From NCBI GenBank assembly GCA_910585465.1, contig CAJUEW010000010.1, positions 1-64,000 on the forward strand: a DNA stretch of 64,000 nucleotides, in the 5' to 3' direction. Position numbers and translations under genes: made by a program. Below, piece after piece: positions 1-7,330 of the stretch; the stretch's first letter is position 1; each line of letters begins with the position of its first letter. Source of the stretch: an uncultured Lachnospiraceae bacterium. Lineage in GTDB: Bacteria; Bacillota; Clostridia; Lachnospirales; Lachnospiraceae. Under the pieces are notes generated by a model, which saw only the letters and a list, made by a program, of their open reading frames with translations, was not told the origin of the DNA and made no database searches.

Positions 1-321
1 GAAAAAATCCGGCAAATGACAGCCCGTTGCACACTTCGTTGCTGTCCCGTTGCCGAGCCGGTTGCCGGGGAAAATCCCGTAACTATCGGCTTTTCTCCCC
101 TTTAACAACCAAAGCAACAGAAAAATAAAAGAAAAAGTATAAAATAACCCAACCGCCAGACAAGGATTTGTTTCAAGGTTTTTTGAAGCCCGTTGCCGGA
201 CTTCGTTGCCGCATCCCCTGTCTGGCTTATTTCATGTGCGCGAGCAACGAGCCAAGCGGATATGCTTGCATATCCATTTGGTGACTGCCGCGACAACGAC
301 AGTTATGGAGGACAACTGCCT
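1..321. repeat. Repeat-rich leader upstream of xis with GTTGC iterons
   Basis: No convincing gene is seen in these 321 bases. The pentamer GTTGC occurs at 26, 38, 49, 61, 192 and 205, spaced 11-13 bases within each group, and an inverted copy (GCAAC) lies at 244-248. A longer shared block, CCCGTTGC followed by CTTCGTTGC, appears at 23-42 and again at 189-209. Helical-turn spacing suggests iterated protein-binding sites. In Tn916 the Int amino-terminal domain binds direct repeats inside each end, so arm-type or control sites are possible, but that is inference. Confidence 0.5.
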
Positions 322-555
322 ATGGCGAATAAAAAAATGAATGTTGATGGAAAAAGTTATTCCGATATTCCGATTTGGCGCAGATACACGCTGACCATTG
401 AAGAAGCAGCCGGATATTATCATATCGATGAAGGCAAGCTGAGAATGCTTATTGACACGCATCCCAATGAGGATTTCTATGTGATGAATGGAAACAGAGC
501 CTTGATTAAACGTGAGAAATTTGAACGGTATCTGGATCAGGCAACTGCTGTCTGA
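322..555 (+). CDS. xis: Tn916-type excisionase (Xis)
   Basis: Small basic DNA-bending protein of 77 residues that works with the integrase to excise the element. The segments DIPIWRRYTLTIEEAAGYY and MNGNRALIKREKFERYL match the pattern of Tn916 Xis, a winged-helix excisionase of 67 residues. The frame is open from 193, but ATG at 322 is chosen because GGAGG (307-311) sits 10 bases upstream and the protein then begins just before the conserved part. It lies 120 bases upstream of int, with a terminator-like stem in between. Family identity is firm from residue patterns; its activity is inferred. Confidence 0.88.
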   Translation: MANKKMNVDGKSYSDIPIWRRYTLTIEEAAGYYHIDEGKLRMLIDTHPNEDFYVMNGNRALIKREKFERYLDQATAV

Positions 556-580
556 AAATTTCTGATAAGAGAATGGCAGA

Positions 581-609
581 TTGCCTGTATCCTATGATAA
601 AGCTATACG
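581..609 (+). promoter_or_regulatory. Possible int promoter (TTGCCT-17-TATACG)
   Basis: A weak sigma-A-like pair, TTGCCT at 581-586 and TATACG at 604-609, has a 17-base spacer. It would start transcription inside the left arm of the stem at 609-654. Match to consensus is only moderate, so int may instead be read from upstream (circular-form) promoters as in Tn916. Confidence 0.3.
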
Positions 610-670
610 GAGAGCCAAATTTGTGATATTATGTTATTGCAAGTCTGGCTCTCCTTTTTTGAAAGGAGAG
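609..670 (+). promoter_or_regulatory. Mutually exclusive stems between xis and int (terminator versus ribosome-site sequestration)
   Basis: Stem A pairs GGAGAGCCA (609-617) with TGGCTCTCC (646-654), nine perfect pairs, and is followed directly by six Ts (655-660), the form of an intrinsic terminator. Stem B pairs CTCTCCTTT (649-657) with AAAGGAGAG (662-670), nine perfect pairs around a TTTG tetraloop, and buries the Shine-Dalgarno sequence of int. The middle segment CTCTCC is shared, so both stems cannot form together. The pairing is seen directly; the switch function is inferred. See the findings. Confidence 0.6.
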
Positions 671-675
671 ATTCG

Positions 676-1875
676 ATGAGTGAGAAAAGAAGAGATAACC
701 GTAATCGGATTTTGCGTGAGGGTGAGTATCAGCGTACAGATGGGAGGTATCGGTTCCGCTATATTGACGAGGACGGAAAAGAGAAAAATGTTTACAGTTG
801 GCGCTTGGATAAGAATGACCCCATGCCGAAGGGGAAGAAGCGGGAACTTTCGCTGAGAGAAAAAGAAAAGCAGATTGAAGCGGATTTATTTGACCACATC
901 GTAACCAATGGCGGCAATTACACGGTGCTGGAATTGGTGGAGAAATATGTGTCTTTGAAAACAGGAGTCCGTCATAATACAGTTACCGGATATAAGACCG
1001 TCATCAATGTCCTGAAAAAAGAAGAATTTGGAAAGCAGCGCATTGATAAGGTACGCTTGTCAGATGCAAAGGCGTGGCTCATTAAGCTTCAGCAGGTGGA
1101 TGGCAGAGGATACAGTTCCATTCATTCTATCCGTGGTGTTCTCAGACCGGCATTTCAAATGGCAGTGGATGATGACCTGATTCGCAAGAATCCATTTGGA
1201 TTTGAACTGGCATCCGTAATTGTCAATGATTCCGTTACCAGAGAAGCGATTACCCGGAAGCAGGAGCGTGATTTGCTCAAGTTCATCAGGGAAGACGCTC
1301 ATTTCAGCAGATACTATGACGCAATCTATATTCTTTTTCATACGGGACTTCGTATTTCGGAATTTTGCGGACTGACAATACCTGATATTGAGTTTGAGGA
1401 AATGCGTATTAAGGTAGACCATCAGTTGCAGCGCACATCACAGATGGAATATGTGATTCAGGAGCCGAAAACGGAAAGCGGTGTCCGCTATGTTCCCATG
1501 ACAGAAGAAGTAGCAGCGTATTTTCGCAGAATCATTGCCAAGCGGGAAACACCGAAAGTGGAGCCTATGGTAGATGGTTATATCCGCTTTTTGTATCTGG
1601 ATAAGAATGATATGCCAATGGTTTCCCTTCACTGGGAGAAGTACATGCAGCATATCATTGAAAAGTACAACAAGATTTATCGTATTCAGATGCCGAAAGT
1701 AACCCCTCATGTATGCAGACACACCTTTTGTTCTAAGATGGCGAAGTCGGGAATGAACCCCAAGACCTTGCAGTACATCATGGGGCATTCAGACATCAGT
1801 GTAACACTGAACACCTATACGCATGTCAATTTTGATGATGCGAAAGAGGAACTGCACCGAGTAGCAAACGGCTGA
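676..1875 (+). CDS. int: Tn916-type tyrosine integrase
   Basis: Site-specific recombinase of 399 residues (Tn916 Int is about 405) that inserts and excises the element. The first ~70 residues resemble the arm-binding domain (SEKRRDNRNRIL, then DGRYRFRYID); residues ~80-175 form the SAM-like core-binding domain; the rest is the catalytic domain. Catalytic residues visible are R226 (HTGLRISEF), K265, H345 and R348 (HVCRHTF), H371 (IMGHSDIS) and the nucleophile Y381 (NTYTHV). The frame opens at 631, but ATG 676 is chosen because AAAGGAGAG (662-670) lies just before it and the protein then starts as Tn916 Int does. The gene appears intact, so the element may still move. Confidence 0.93.
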   Translation: MSEKRRDNRNRILREGEYQRTDGRYRFRYIDEDGKEKNVYSWRLDKNDPMPKGKKRELSLREKEKQIEADLFDHIVTNGGNYTVLELVEKYVSLKTGVRHNTVTGYKTVINVLKKEEFGKQRIDKVRLSDAKAWLIKLQQVDGRGYSSIHSIRGVLRPAFQMAVDDDLIRKNPFGFELASVIVNDSVTREAITRKQERDLLKFIREDAHFSRYYDAIYILFHTGLRISEFCGLTIPDIEFEEMRIKVDHQLQRTSQMEYVIQEPKTESGVRYVPMTEEVAAYFRRIIAKRETPKVEPMVDGYIRFLYLDKNDMPMVSLHWEKYMQHIIEKYNKIYRIQMPKVTPHVCRHTFCSKMAKSGMNPKTLQYIMGHSDISVTLNTYTHVNFDDAKEELHRVANG

Positions 1876-1880
1876 AAAAG

Positions 1881-1913
1881 TCCGTTGGTAAAGCTGCTTA
1901 CTTTACCAACGGA
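1881..1913 (+). terminator. Terminator-like hairpin after int
   Basis: TCCGTTGGTAAAG (1881-1893) pairs perfectly with CTTTACCAACGGA (1901-1913) around a 7-base loop, starting six bases after the int stop codon. The following sequence is T-rich (TTTACCAATTTTTC) rather than a clean T tract. TTTACCAA recurs at 1914-1921, so the repeat could also belong to the element end. Confidence 0.55.
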
Positions 1914-2060
1914 TTTACCAATTTTTCAGGGACAAATATGAGAAAGTATGGGACGATTTGAGAAAATACTCTGGAAACGAAGAATGTCGGAACAGACTGG
2001 AAACCCTTAAAAATCAAGCGTTTGAGAAGAAATACAGGATATATAAGGAGTTATAGAAAC

Positions 2061-2525
2061 ATGATTAAAATACTTTTTATTTGCCACGGCAATATCTGCC
2101 GTTCCCCTATGGCCGAGTATGTGATGAAGGATATGGTGGAAAAGAGGGGACTTTCGGATTGTTTTTATATTGATTCTGCCGCTACCAGTACAGAGGAAAT
2201 TGGAAACGGCGTGCACAGAGGGACGCGGGGAAAGCTGCAGGAGATGGGAGTTTACTGCGGAGATCACCGCGCCGTACAGATGAGACGTTCGGACTATGAG
2301 AAATATGATTATCTTCTAGGCATGGATTCCTGGAATATCCGGAATATGGAGCGGATTGTGGGGAAGGATCCTCAGGGGAAAATCCGCCGTCTGCTGGACT
2401 TTGGAAACAATCCGAGGGATATTGCAGACCCATGGTATACGGGAAATTTCGATGTAACCTATAAGGATATTGTGGAAGGATGTGAAGCGTTGTTCGCTTA
2501 TATTCTGAAGGAGGATATGGCTTGA
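2061..2525 (+). CDS. Low-molecular-weight protein-tyrosine phosphatase
   Basis: Cytoplasmic phosphatase of 154 residues, usual for the family. The P-loop CHGNICRSP begins at C8 (nucleophile) with R14 six residues later, giving the C-X5-R signature, and the general acid Asp lies in DIADPWY. The frame is open further upstream but ATG 2061 follows AAGGAG (2045-2050) and places the P-loop at the normal distance from the start. It overlaps the next gene by four bases, so it probably forms an operon with the SbcD/SbcC-like pair. It is the first chromosomal gene beyond the conjugative element, and its original promoter region may have been replaced by the element end. Substrate unknown. Confidence 0.88.
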   Translation: MIKILFICHGNICRSPMAEYVMKDMVEKRGLSDCFYIDSAATSTEEIGNGVHRGTRGKLQEMGVYCGDHRAVQMRRSDYEKYDYLLGMDSWNIRNMERIVGKDPQGKIRRLLDFGNNPRDIADPWYTGNFDVTYKDIVEGCEALFAYILKEDMA

Positions 2526-3592
2526 AGCTGATACATTGCGCAGATCTTCATCTGGATGCCAGAATGGAATCCAGCCTTCCCAGAGAGAAGGCGAGGGAAC
2601 GGCGCCTGGAGATTTTGCGGACATTTACAAGAATGGTGGAGCGGGCGTCAGAAGAAAGGGTGGATGCCATATTGCTCTGCGGAGATGTTTTTGACGCAAA
2701 GACAATATCCGCACGTGCCAGGAACTGTGTGCTGGACGCGATTCTGCAGCATCCGAAGATTACATTTTACTATCTTCAGGGAAATCATGATCAGAACAGC
2801 TTTCTGAATGAGCTGGAGGAGCTTCCGGAAAATCTGAAAACATTTGGTTCTGGCTGGACGACCTATGAGCAGGGGGAGGTGTCCATCACCGGAGCGGAGC
2901 TTTCGGATCAGACTGCAGACCGGATTCTGGATCGTCTGTTTCTGGACATGTCCGGAATCCATATTGTCATGCTTCATGGAACGGCGGCCGAATATGGAGG
3001 AAAGGAGCAGGGAGGATTTTCCCTTAGAAAGCTCCGGAACCGGAATATTGATTATCTGGCGCTTGGGCATATACACAGCTTCCGCCGGGAAAGGCTGGAC
3101 GACCGGGGCGTGTGGAGCTACTGCGGCTGTCTGGAGGGACGCGGCTTTGACGAGTGCGGGGAAAAGGGATATGTACTTCTGGAGGTACAGGACGGTAAAG
3201 TAAAAAGTACATTCGTGCCGTTTGCAGGGCGTATACTTCACGAAATTACGGTTGATATTTCCGGTCTTATGATACAGGAGGAAATACAGAGAAGAATACA
3301 GGAAGCAGTTGAAGAAATTCCCCGGAAGGATATGGTGAAAATTGTTCTGACAGGGGAGGTGTCCCCGGAAGCGGAGAAGGATACGGTCTGGATTGAAAAA
3401 TGGCTGGAGGACGATTACTACTTCCTGAGAGTGAAGGACGAAACGAGGCTTGCCATTTGTCCGGAGGACTATCAGTACGATATCTCTCTGAAGGGAGAAT
3501 TTGTCCGTCTGGTACTGGCGGCCCGGCTGTCAAAGGAAGAGAAGGAACAGATATTAAGACTTGGCATCCGGGCTTTGGCAGGGGAGGAATAG
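2522..3592 (+). CDS. SbcD/YhaO-like DNA repair metallophosphoesterase
   Basis: Predicted Mn-dependent exonuclease subunit of 356 residues. Calcineurin-like phosphoesterase motifs are in order: CADLHLD (D8, H10), CGDVFD (~54), GNHD (87-90), an HG motif in IVMLHG, and GHIHSF. The C-terminal third would be the cap that contacts the ATPase partner. It starts with TTG at 2522 inside the previous stop codon (four-base overlap) and is followed after one base by the SbcC-like gene, so the two are translationally coupled. In Bacillus the corresponding pair is YhaO/YhaN. E. coli SbcD would be the more distant relative. Role in DNA-end processing is inferred from family. Confidence 0.85.
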   Translation: MKLIHCADLHLDARMESSLPREKARERRLEILRTFTRMVERASEERVDAILLCGDVFDAKTISARARNCVLDAILQHPKITFYYLQGNHDQNSFLNELEELPENLKTFGSGWTTYEQGEVSITGAELSDQTADRILDRLFLDMSGIHIVMLHGTAAEYGGKEQGGFSLRKLRNRNIDYLALGHIHSFRRERLDDRGVWSYCGCLEGRGFDECGEKGYVLLEVQDGKVKSTFVPFAGRILHEITVDISGLMIQEEIQRRIQEAVEEIPRKDMVKIVLTGEVSPEAEKDTVWIEKWLEDDYYFLRVKDETRLAICPEDYQYDISLKGEFVRLVLAARLSKEEKEQILRLGIRALAGEE

Positions 3593-3593
3593 G

Positions 3594-5663
3594 ATGCGGA
3601 TTCAGAAGATACATATTGAAAATTTTGGAAAGCTGCATAATCTGGACCTGGAACTGAAGGATGGGTTGAATACAGTCTGCGCAGCCAATGGGTGGGGGAA
3701 ATCCACACTGGCTGCATTTATCAAAGCAATGTTTTATGGTCTGGATTATACGACAAAACGTTCTTTGAAGGAAAATGAGCGGAAGAAGTATATGCCCTGG
3801 CAGGGCGGTCTGTTCGGAGGAAGCCTGGAATTTCAGACAGGGGAAAAGGCATACCGGGTAGAGCGCAGCTTTGGGGCAAAGGATAAGGAGGACACATTTG
3901 CACTCTATGATCTGAGTACAGGACTTGAGAGTGAGGATTATCCGAAACGTCTGGGAGAAGAACTTTTCCATCTGGACAAGGCAGCCTTTGAGAGGAGCAG
4001 CTTTTTTGTTCAGCACGACATTACAGCCGGAATCAATGACAGCCTGAATGCAGGGCTTACCCATGTGGAGGAAGACGCTGCAGATATACAGAACTATGAG
4101 AGCGCGGCTGCTTCCCTGGAAAATCGAATGAAATATTATCGGAAGCTCGGCAACCGGGGGCAGATTGGGAAGCTGGAGGAAGAGCTTCGGAGGATTCGGG
4201 AGGCGCTTCAGGACTGCAGGAATCAGGAATCGGCAGTCCGGGAGTGGAAGGAAAGAATAGCGGCCAGGGAACAAAAGGAACAGGAGCTGCTTGCAGATAT
4301 CCGGATTTTGGAGGTTCAGATAAAAAATGCTCAGGAATATGGGGAAAAATCGGCGAAAAAAGCCCAGCATGATTTATTAAAAGCTCAGGCGCTGGAAAAA
4401 GAGGAACAGTTAAGGCAGGCTGCGTCTGCATTGGCAGAATATACAAGTGCGCCTGCGGGTGAGAAAGAGCTGGACCGGTGCCGGGAGATGATTTACCAGG
4501 CAGATACGTTCCGTGTACAGGAGGAAGCAGCAAAGGCGCAGGTACGGAAGGCAGAAGGGCATATGAAAATGATCGAGTCGGAGGCGGAAGAACAGCCGGA
4601 GCTTTCTGTGGGAATCTATATTTTGGCAGGCTTTCTGGCAGCAGCCGGGGTACTGGCAGTCTTACTGAGATGGCTTGTGCCGGGAGGATTGCTTCTGGCA
4701 GCGGGAGTCTTGGCTGCTTTTCTGGAAATACGCAGAAGGCACCAGGTACAGGCACAGGTTAAAGTTCTGGAAGGGAAGCTTGCTTCCGCGTCGCAGGAGC
4801 TGCAGGATGCGGAAGATATATATGATTCTTTTGTTGAAAAGCGGGAAAGGCTGGAAAGCCGGATCTGCCGTTTTCTGCATGTGCCGGAGGGGACGGATGT
4901 TCAGAAGCTGGAATACTGCTGGAAGCTGGAGCGGCAGAGGAGTCAGGAATACGAAATGAGGAAGCAGGCCTGTGAGGTCAGCCGCAGAGAAGCCCAGAGA
5001 AGCAGAGAAGCATGGCTTCAGTTCCGAGAAGGATTTTCGGAGGAAGAGCTTATAGACTTTCTGAATCTGCAGGAACCAGAGGAAGAGATTTCAGAGGTAC
5101 AGTGGGAGCTGGAGCGGAAGAGGAAGCTTCGGGAAGAGCTTCTTAAGGAAGAAAGGGATCTTCATAATCAGATGAAGGCGCTGGAAGAAAAAGCGGAGCA
5201 GATTCCGGAGCTGGAGGAGGAAGAGGAACGGGCTGCCGGGGAGCTGGAGGCCGCAGTGAAAGAGCATGGACTTCTGGAAAAGACATTAAAGTATTTAAAG
5301 ACGGCCAGAGAACAGTTTTCCGTCCGCTATCTGAAGGAGCTGCAGCAGGGGCTTTTACATTATCTGAAGCTTTTGGAGCCGGATTACGAATGGGAGCCGT
5401 CTATGGACGTAAAGCTGAAGCTGAAGATCCGGGAGGCAGGAGCTTCCCGGGAGCTGGATTATTTCAGTGCCGGCTGGCAGGATCTTTTTCAGATAGCCGA
5501 GCGTCTTTCTGTGGTGGATGCTCTCTATAAAAAAGAGCAGCCGGTCCTGATTCTGGATGATCCGTTTGTAAATCTGGATACGGAGAAGTATAAAAGAGCC
5601 ATGGAATTACTGGAAACATTATCAGAAAAAAGACAGATGATTTACTTCACCTGTCGTACATAA
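3594..5663 (+). CDS. YhaN/SbcC-like AAA ATPase with coiled coil and membrane segment
   Basis: SMC-type ATPase partner of the upstream nuclease, 689 residues. Walker A reads ANGWGKST near residue 31, a degenerate signature reads FSAGWQDL near the C-terminus and Walker B is LILDDPFVNLD. Between them lie long Glu/Arg-rich coiled-coil arms (~190-330 and ~390-590) interrupted at ~345-385 by a hydrophobic stretch that looks like one or two membrane helices. It is clearly shorter than SbcC (about 1050) and than Bacillus YhaN (about 960). ATG 3594 is chosen over 3561 because GGGGAGG precedes it and residue 1 begins the conserved MRIQKIHIENFGKL. A membrane hairpin would tether the complex to the cell envelope. 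Confidence 0.82.
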   Translation: MRIQKIHIENFGKLHNLDLELKDGLNTVCAANGWGKSTLAAFIKAMFYGLDYTTKRSLKENERKKYMPWQGGLFGGSLEFQTGEKAYRVERSFGAKDKEDTFALYDLSTGLESEDYPKRLGEELFHLDKAAFERSSFFVQHDITAGINDSLNAGLTHVEEDAADIQNYESAAASLENRMKYYRKLGNRGQIGKLEEELRRIREALQDCRNQESAVREWKERIAAREQKEQELLADIRILEVQIKNAQEYGEKSAKKAQHDLLKAQALEKEEQLRQAASALAEYTSAPAGEKELDRCREMIYQADTFRVQEEAAKAQVRKAEGHMKMIESEAEEQPELSVGIYILAGFLAAAGVLAVLLRWLVPGGLLLAAGVLAAFLEIRRRHQVQAQVKVLEGKLASASQELQDAEDIYDSFVEKRERLESRICRFLHVPEGTDVQKLEYCWKLERQRSQEYEMRKQACEVSRREAQRSREAWLQFREGFSEEELIDFLNLQEPEEEISEVQWELERKRKLREELLKEERDLHNQMKALEEKAEQIPELEEEEERAAGELEAAVKEHGLLEKTLKYLKTAREQFSVRYLKELQQGLLHYLKLLEPDYEWEPSMDVKLKLKIREAGASRELDYFSAGWQDLFQIAERLSVVDALYKKEQPVLILDDPFVNLDTEKYKRAMELLETLSEKRQMIYFTCRT

Positions 5664-5673
5664 AAGAAAAAGG

Positions 5674-5711
5674 ACGGACAGTCTTAAGCGGACCGTCCGT
5701 TTGCTTTTTGA
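5674..5711. terminator. Bidirectional terminator between convergent genes
   Basis: ACGGACAGTC (5674-5683) pairs with GACCGTCCGT (5691-5700) with one mismatch and a 7-base loop. It is followed by TTTGCTTTTTG on the plus strand and preceded by AAAAGAAAAA, which gives a T tract on the minus strand. It serves the ATPase gene and the MATE gene, whose stop codon lies in the loop side. Confidence 0.7.
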
Positions 5712-7054
5712 AAAAGAGAATGGTGCTTTCTGGCATACAAATAGGTAACGGTATGTGCCGCGGCTGTCAGCAGCCAGGATACAGGGTAGGATACAAGCAG
5801 CACGGCCTGTGTGGGAAACCATGCAAATGCGGTTGCGATCCAGATAACCCGGAACAGGCATGCGCCCGACAAAGAGACAATCATTGGGGTAATGGCATAT
5901 CCGAGCCCCCGCATGATTCCCATAATAACCTCCATAATACCGCAGAGAAAGTATGGGGCGCTGATCCATAAAAGCCTTACTTTTCCTGCGGCAATAACTG
6001 CCGGATCGGAAGAATAAATGGACAGAAGCGGTGCGGAGAGAAGGTTCACCCCGATTCCCATAAACAGTCCCACAACCGTTACCAGCCCTAGGCAGGAGAA
6101 AAGAATCTGATTGATTCGTTCTGGTTTTCCCGCGCCGTTGTTCTGACTGGTAAAGCTGACGGTTGCCTGATGGACGGCGTTCATGGAAATATAGACAAAT
6201 TGTTCAATACTTGCTCCGGCGCTGTTCCCTGCCATGACGACAGAACCAAAGGAGTTAATAGAGGACTGAATCAGCACATTGGAAAAAGAAAACAAGGAGC
6301 TTTGAATTCCGGCGGGCAGTCCGATTCTCATCATCCTGTGCAGCCGTCCGGGATGAATATAGAGCTTTCGGATATCCAGACGGCACGGACCGTCCATCCG
6401 GCACAGGCAAATGAGTATCAATACTGCGCTGATGCACTGGGAAATAATGGTTGCCAGAGCGACTCCCGCCACGTCCAGATGCAGGCAGATAACAAAAAAC
6501 AGGTTCAGAACCACATTGATGGCGCCTGCCGCCGACAGAAAATAAAGCGGTCTTTTTGTATCTCCGGTGGCGCGCAAAATGGCGCTTCCGAAATTGTATA
6601 TCATATTTGCAGGCATTCCGATAAAAATAATTTTCAGATAGAGAGCTGCCTTGCTGAGAACATCCTTTGGCGCGCCCATCCAGATCAGAAGAGGTTTTGT
6701 AAAAAGCAGTCCGATCACAATCAGAGCAATGCCTGAAAGCATGCTGACGGTTATGGCTGTATGTACATTGTCCCGGGTTCCTTTTGTGTCATTGCTTCCC
6801 AGAGTATGGCCTACCATGACGTTGGTTCCGATTGATAGTCCGATAAAAAGATTAATTAAAAGGTTGGTCAGCGAACTGGTGGAGCCGACTGCTGCCAGAG
6901 ATTCACTTCCGGCAAACCGGCCTACCACGATGACGTCGGCCGCATTAAACAGAAGCTGCAGACAGCCTGACAGCATTAAAGGCAGACTGAAGGCAATGAC
7001 TCTGGGCAGTACAGGGCCGTTGCACATATCGATCTTATAGGATCCTTTGGACAT
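5684..7054 (-). CDS. MATE-family multidrug efflux transporter
   Basis: Integral membrane Na+ or H+ antiporter of 456 residues with about 12 hydrophobic segments in two related halves; the first half contains LPLMLSGCLQLLFNAADVIVVGRFAGS and the second GLPAGIQSSLFSFSNVLIQSSINSFG-like sequence in the corresponding place. Length matches the family. ATG 7054 is chosen over 7069 because GGAGGGG on the minus strand lies between the two, six bases before 7054. It is transcribed divergently from the alpha-galactosidase gene and has its own TTGACA-17-TATATT promoter. Substrate cannot be told from sequence; a second, different MATE lies at 49126. Confidence 0.88.
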   Translation of the reverse strand: MSKGSYKIDMCNGPVLPRVIAFSLPLMLSGCLQLLFNAADVIVVGRFAGSESLAAVGSTSSLTNLLINLFIGLSIGTNVMVGHTLGSNDTKGTRDNVHTAITVSMLSGIALIVIGLLFTKPLLIWMGAPKDVLSKAALYLKIIFIGMPANMIYNFGSAILRATGDTKRPLYFLSAAGAINVVLNLFFVICLHLDVAGVALATIISQCISAVLILICLCRMDGPCRLDIRKLYIHPGRLHRMMRIGLPAGIQSSLFSFSNVLIQSSINSFGSVVMAGNSAGASIEQFVYISMNAVHQATVSFTSQNNGAGKPERINQILFSCLGLVTVVGLFMGIGVNLLSAPLLSIYSSDPAVIAAGKVRLLWISAPYFLCGIMEVIMGIMRGLGYAITPMIVSLSGACLFRVIWIATAFAWFPTQAVLLVSYPVSWLLTAAAHTVTYLYARKHHSLFQKANGRSA

Positions 7055-7125
7055 CTTTGTCCCCTCCATTTTGAACCATGTTTTTGTATAATGTTTTACG
7101 TTTGTTTTTTGAGGTATCTTTTGCT

Positions 7126-7154
7126 AATATAAGACGGGTTCTGGGGTTTGTCAA
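7126..7154 (-). promoter_or_regulatory. Sigma-A promoter for the MATE gene (TTGACA-17-TATATT)
   Basis: On the minus strand TTGACA (7154-7149) and TATATT (7131-7126) have a 17-base spacer. The predicted leader is about 65 bases. Confidence 0.7.
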
Positions 7155-7226
7155 GAGCGATTTATGGTGATTTTTTAATACCGTGTCCGTGCGGGAAACA
7201 GAAACAGGTATTTTTTGTAAATGAAG

Positions 7227-7255
7227 TTGACATTTAACAGATAATTTAATAAGAT
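7227..7255 (+). promoter_or_regulatory. Sigma-A promoter for the alpha-galactosidase gene (TTGACA-17-TAAGAT)
   Basis: A perfect -35 hexamer at 7227-7232 and a 4/6 -10 at 7250-7255 have a 17-base spacer, 76 bases upstream of the start codon. The weak -10 would fit a regulated promoter, but no operator palindrome was recognised. Confidence 0.55.
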
Positions 7256-7330
7256 CAGGCTGAAAATTAACTTTAAGAAAAAGTATTTCAGGTAAAATCA
7301 GTGCAGGAAAAAGTATTGAAAGGGGCTTTG

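Larger units (their letters stand above)
1..1990 (+). mobile_element. Integrase-proximal end of a Tn916-family integrative conjugative element (partial)
   Basis: The order xis then int, both reading toward the chromosome, is the layout at one end of Tn916/Tn1549-type elements, and both proteins resemble Tn916 Xis and Int along their length. The remaining element (conjugation and cargo genes) would lie left of base 1. The right boundary cannot be fixed without the other end: it should fall after the int terminator (1913) and before the ribosome site of the phosphatase gene (about 2045). The end given here is a midpoint estimate. No obvious attachment duplication can be shown from one end. Confidence 0.75.

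Noticed and set aside
193..321. N-terminal extension of xis (44 residues from 193)
   Set aside because: It covers GTTGC repeats and lacks similarity to Xis; a good ribosome site precedes ATG 322.
3267..4370. Long minus-strand open frame (367 codons)
   Set aside because: It lies wholly inside the SbcD/SbcC-like pair, has Pro/Leu/Phe-rich composition and no ribosome site; it is a codon-bias shadow.
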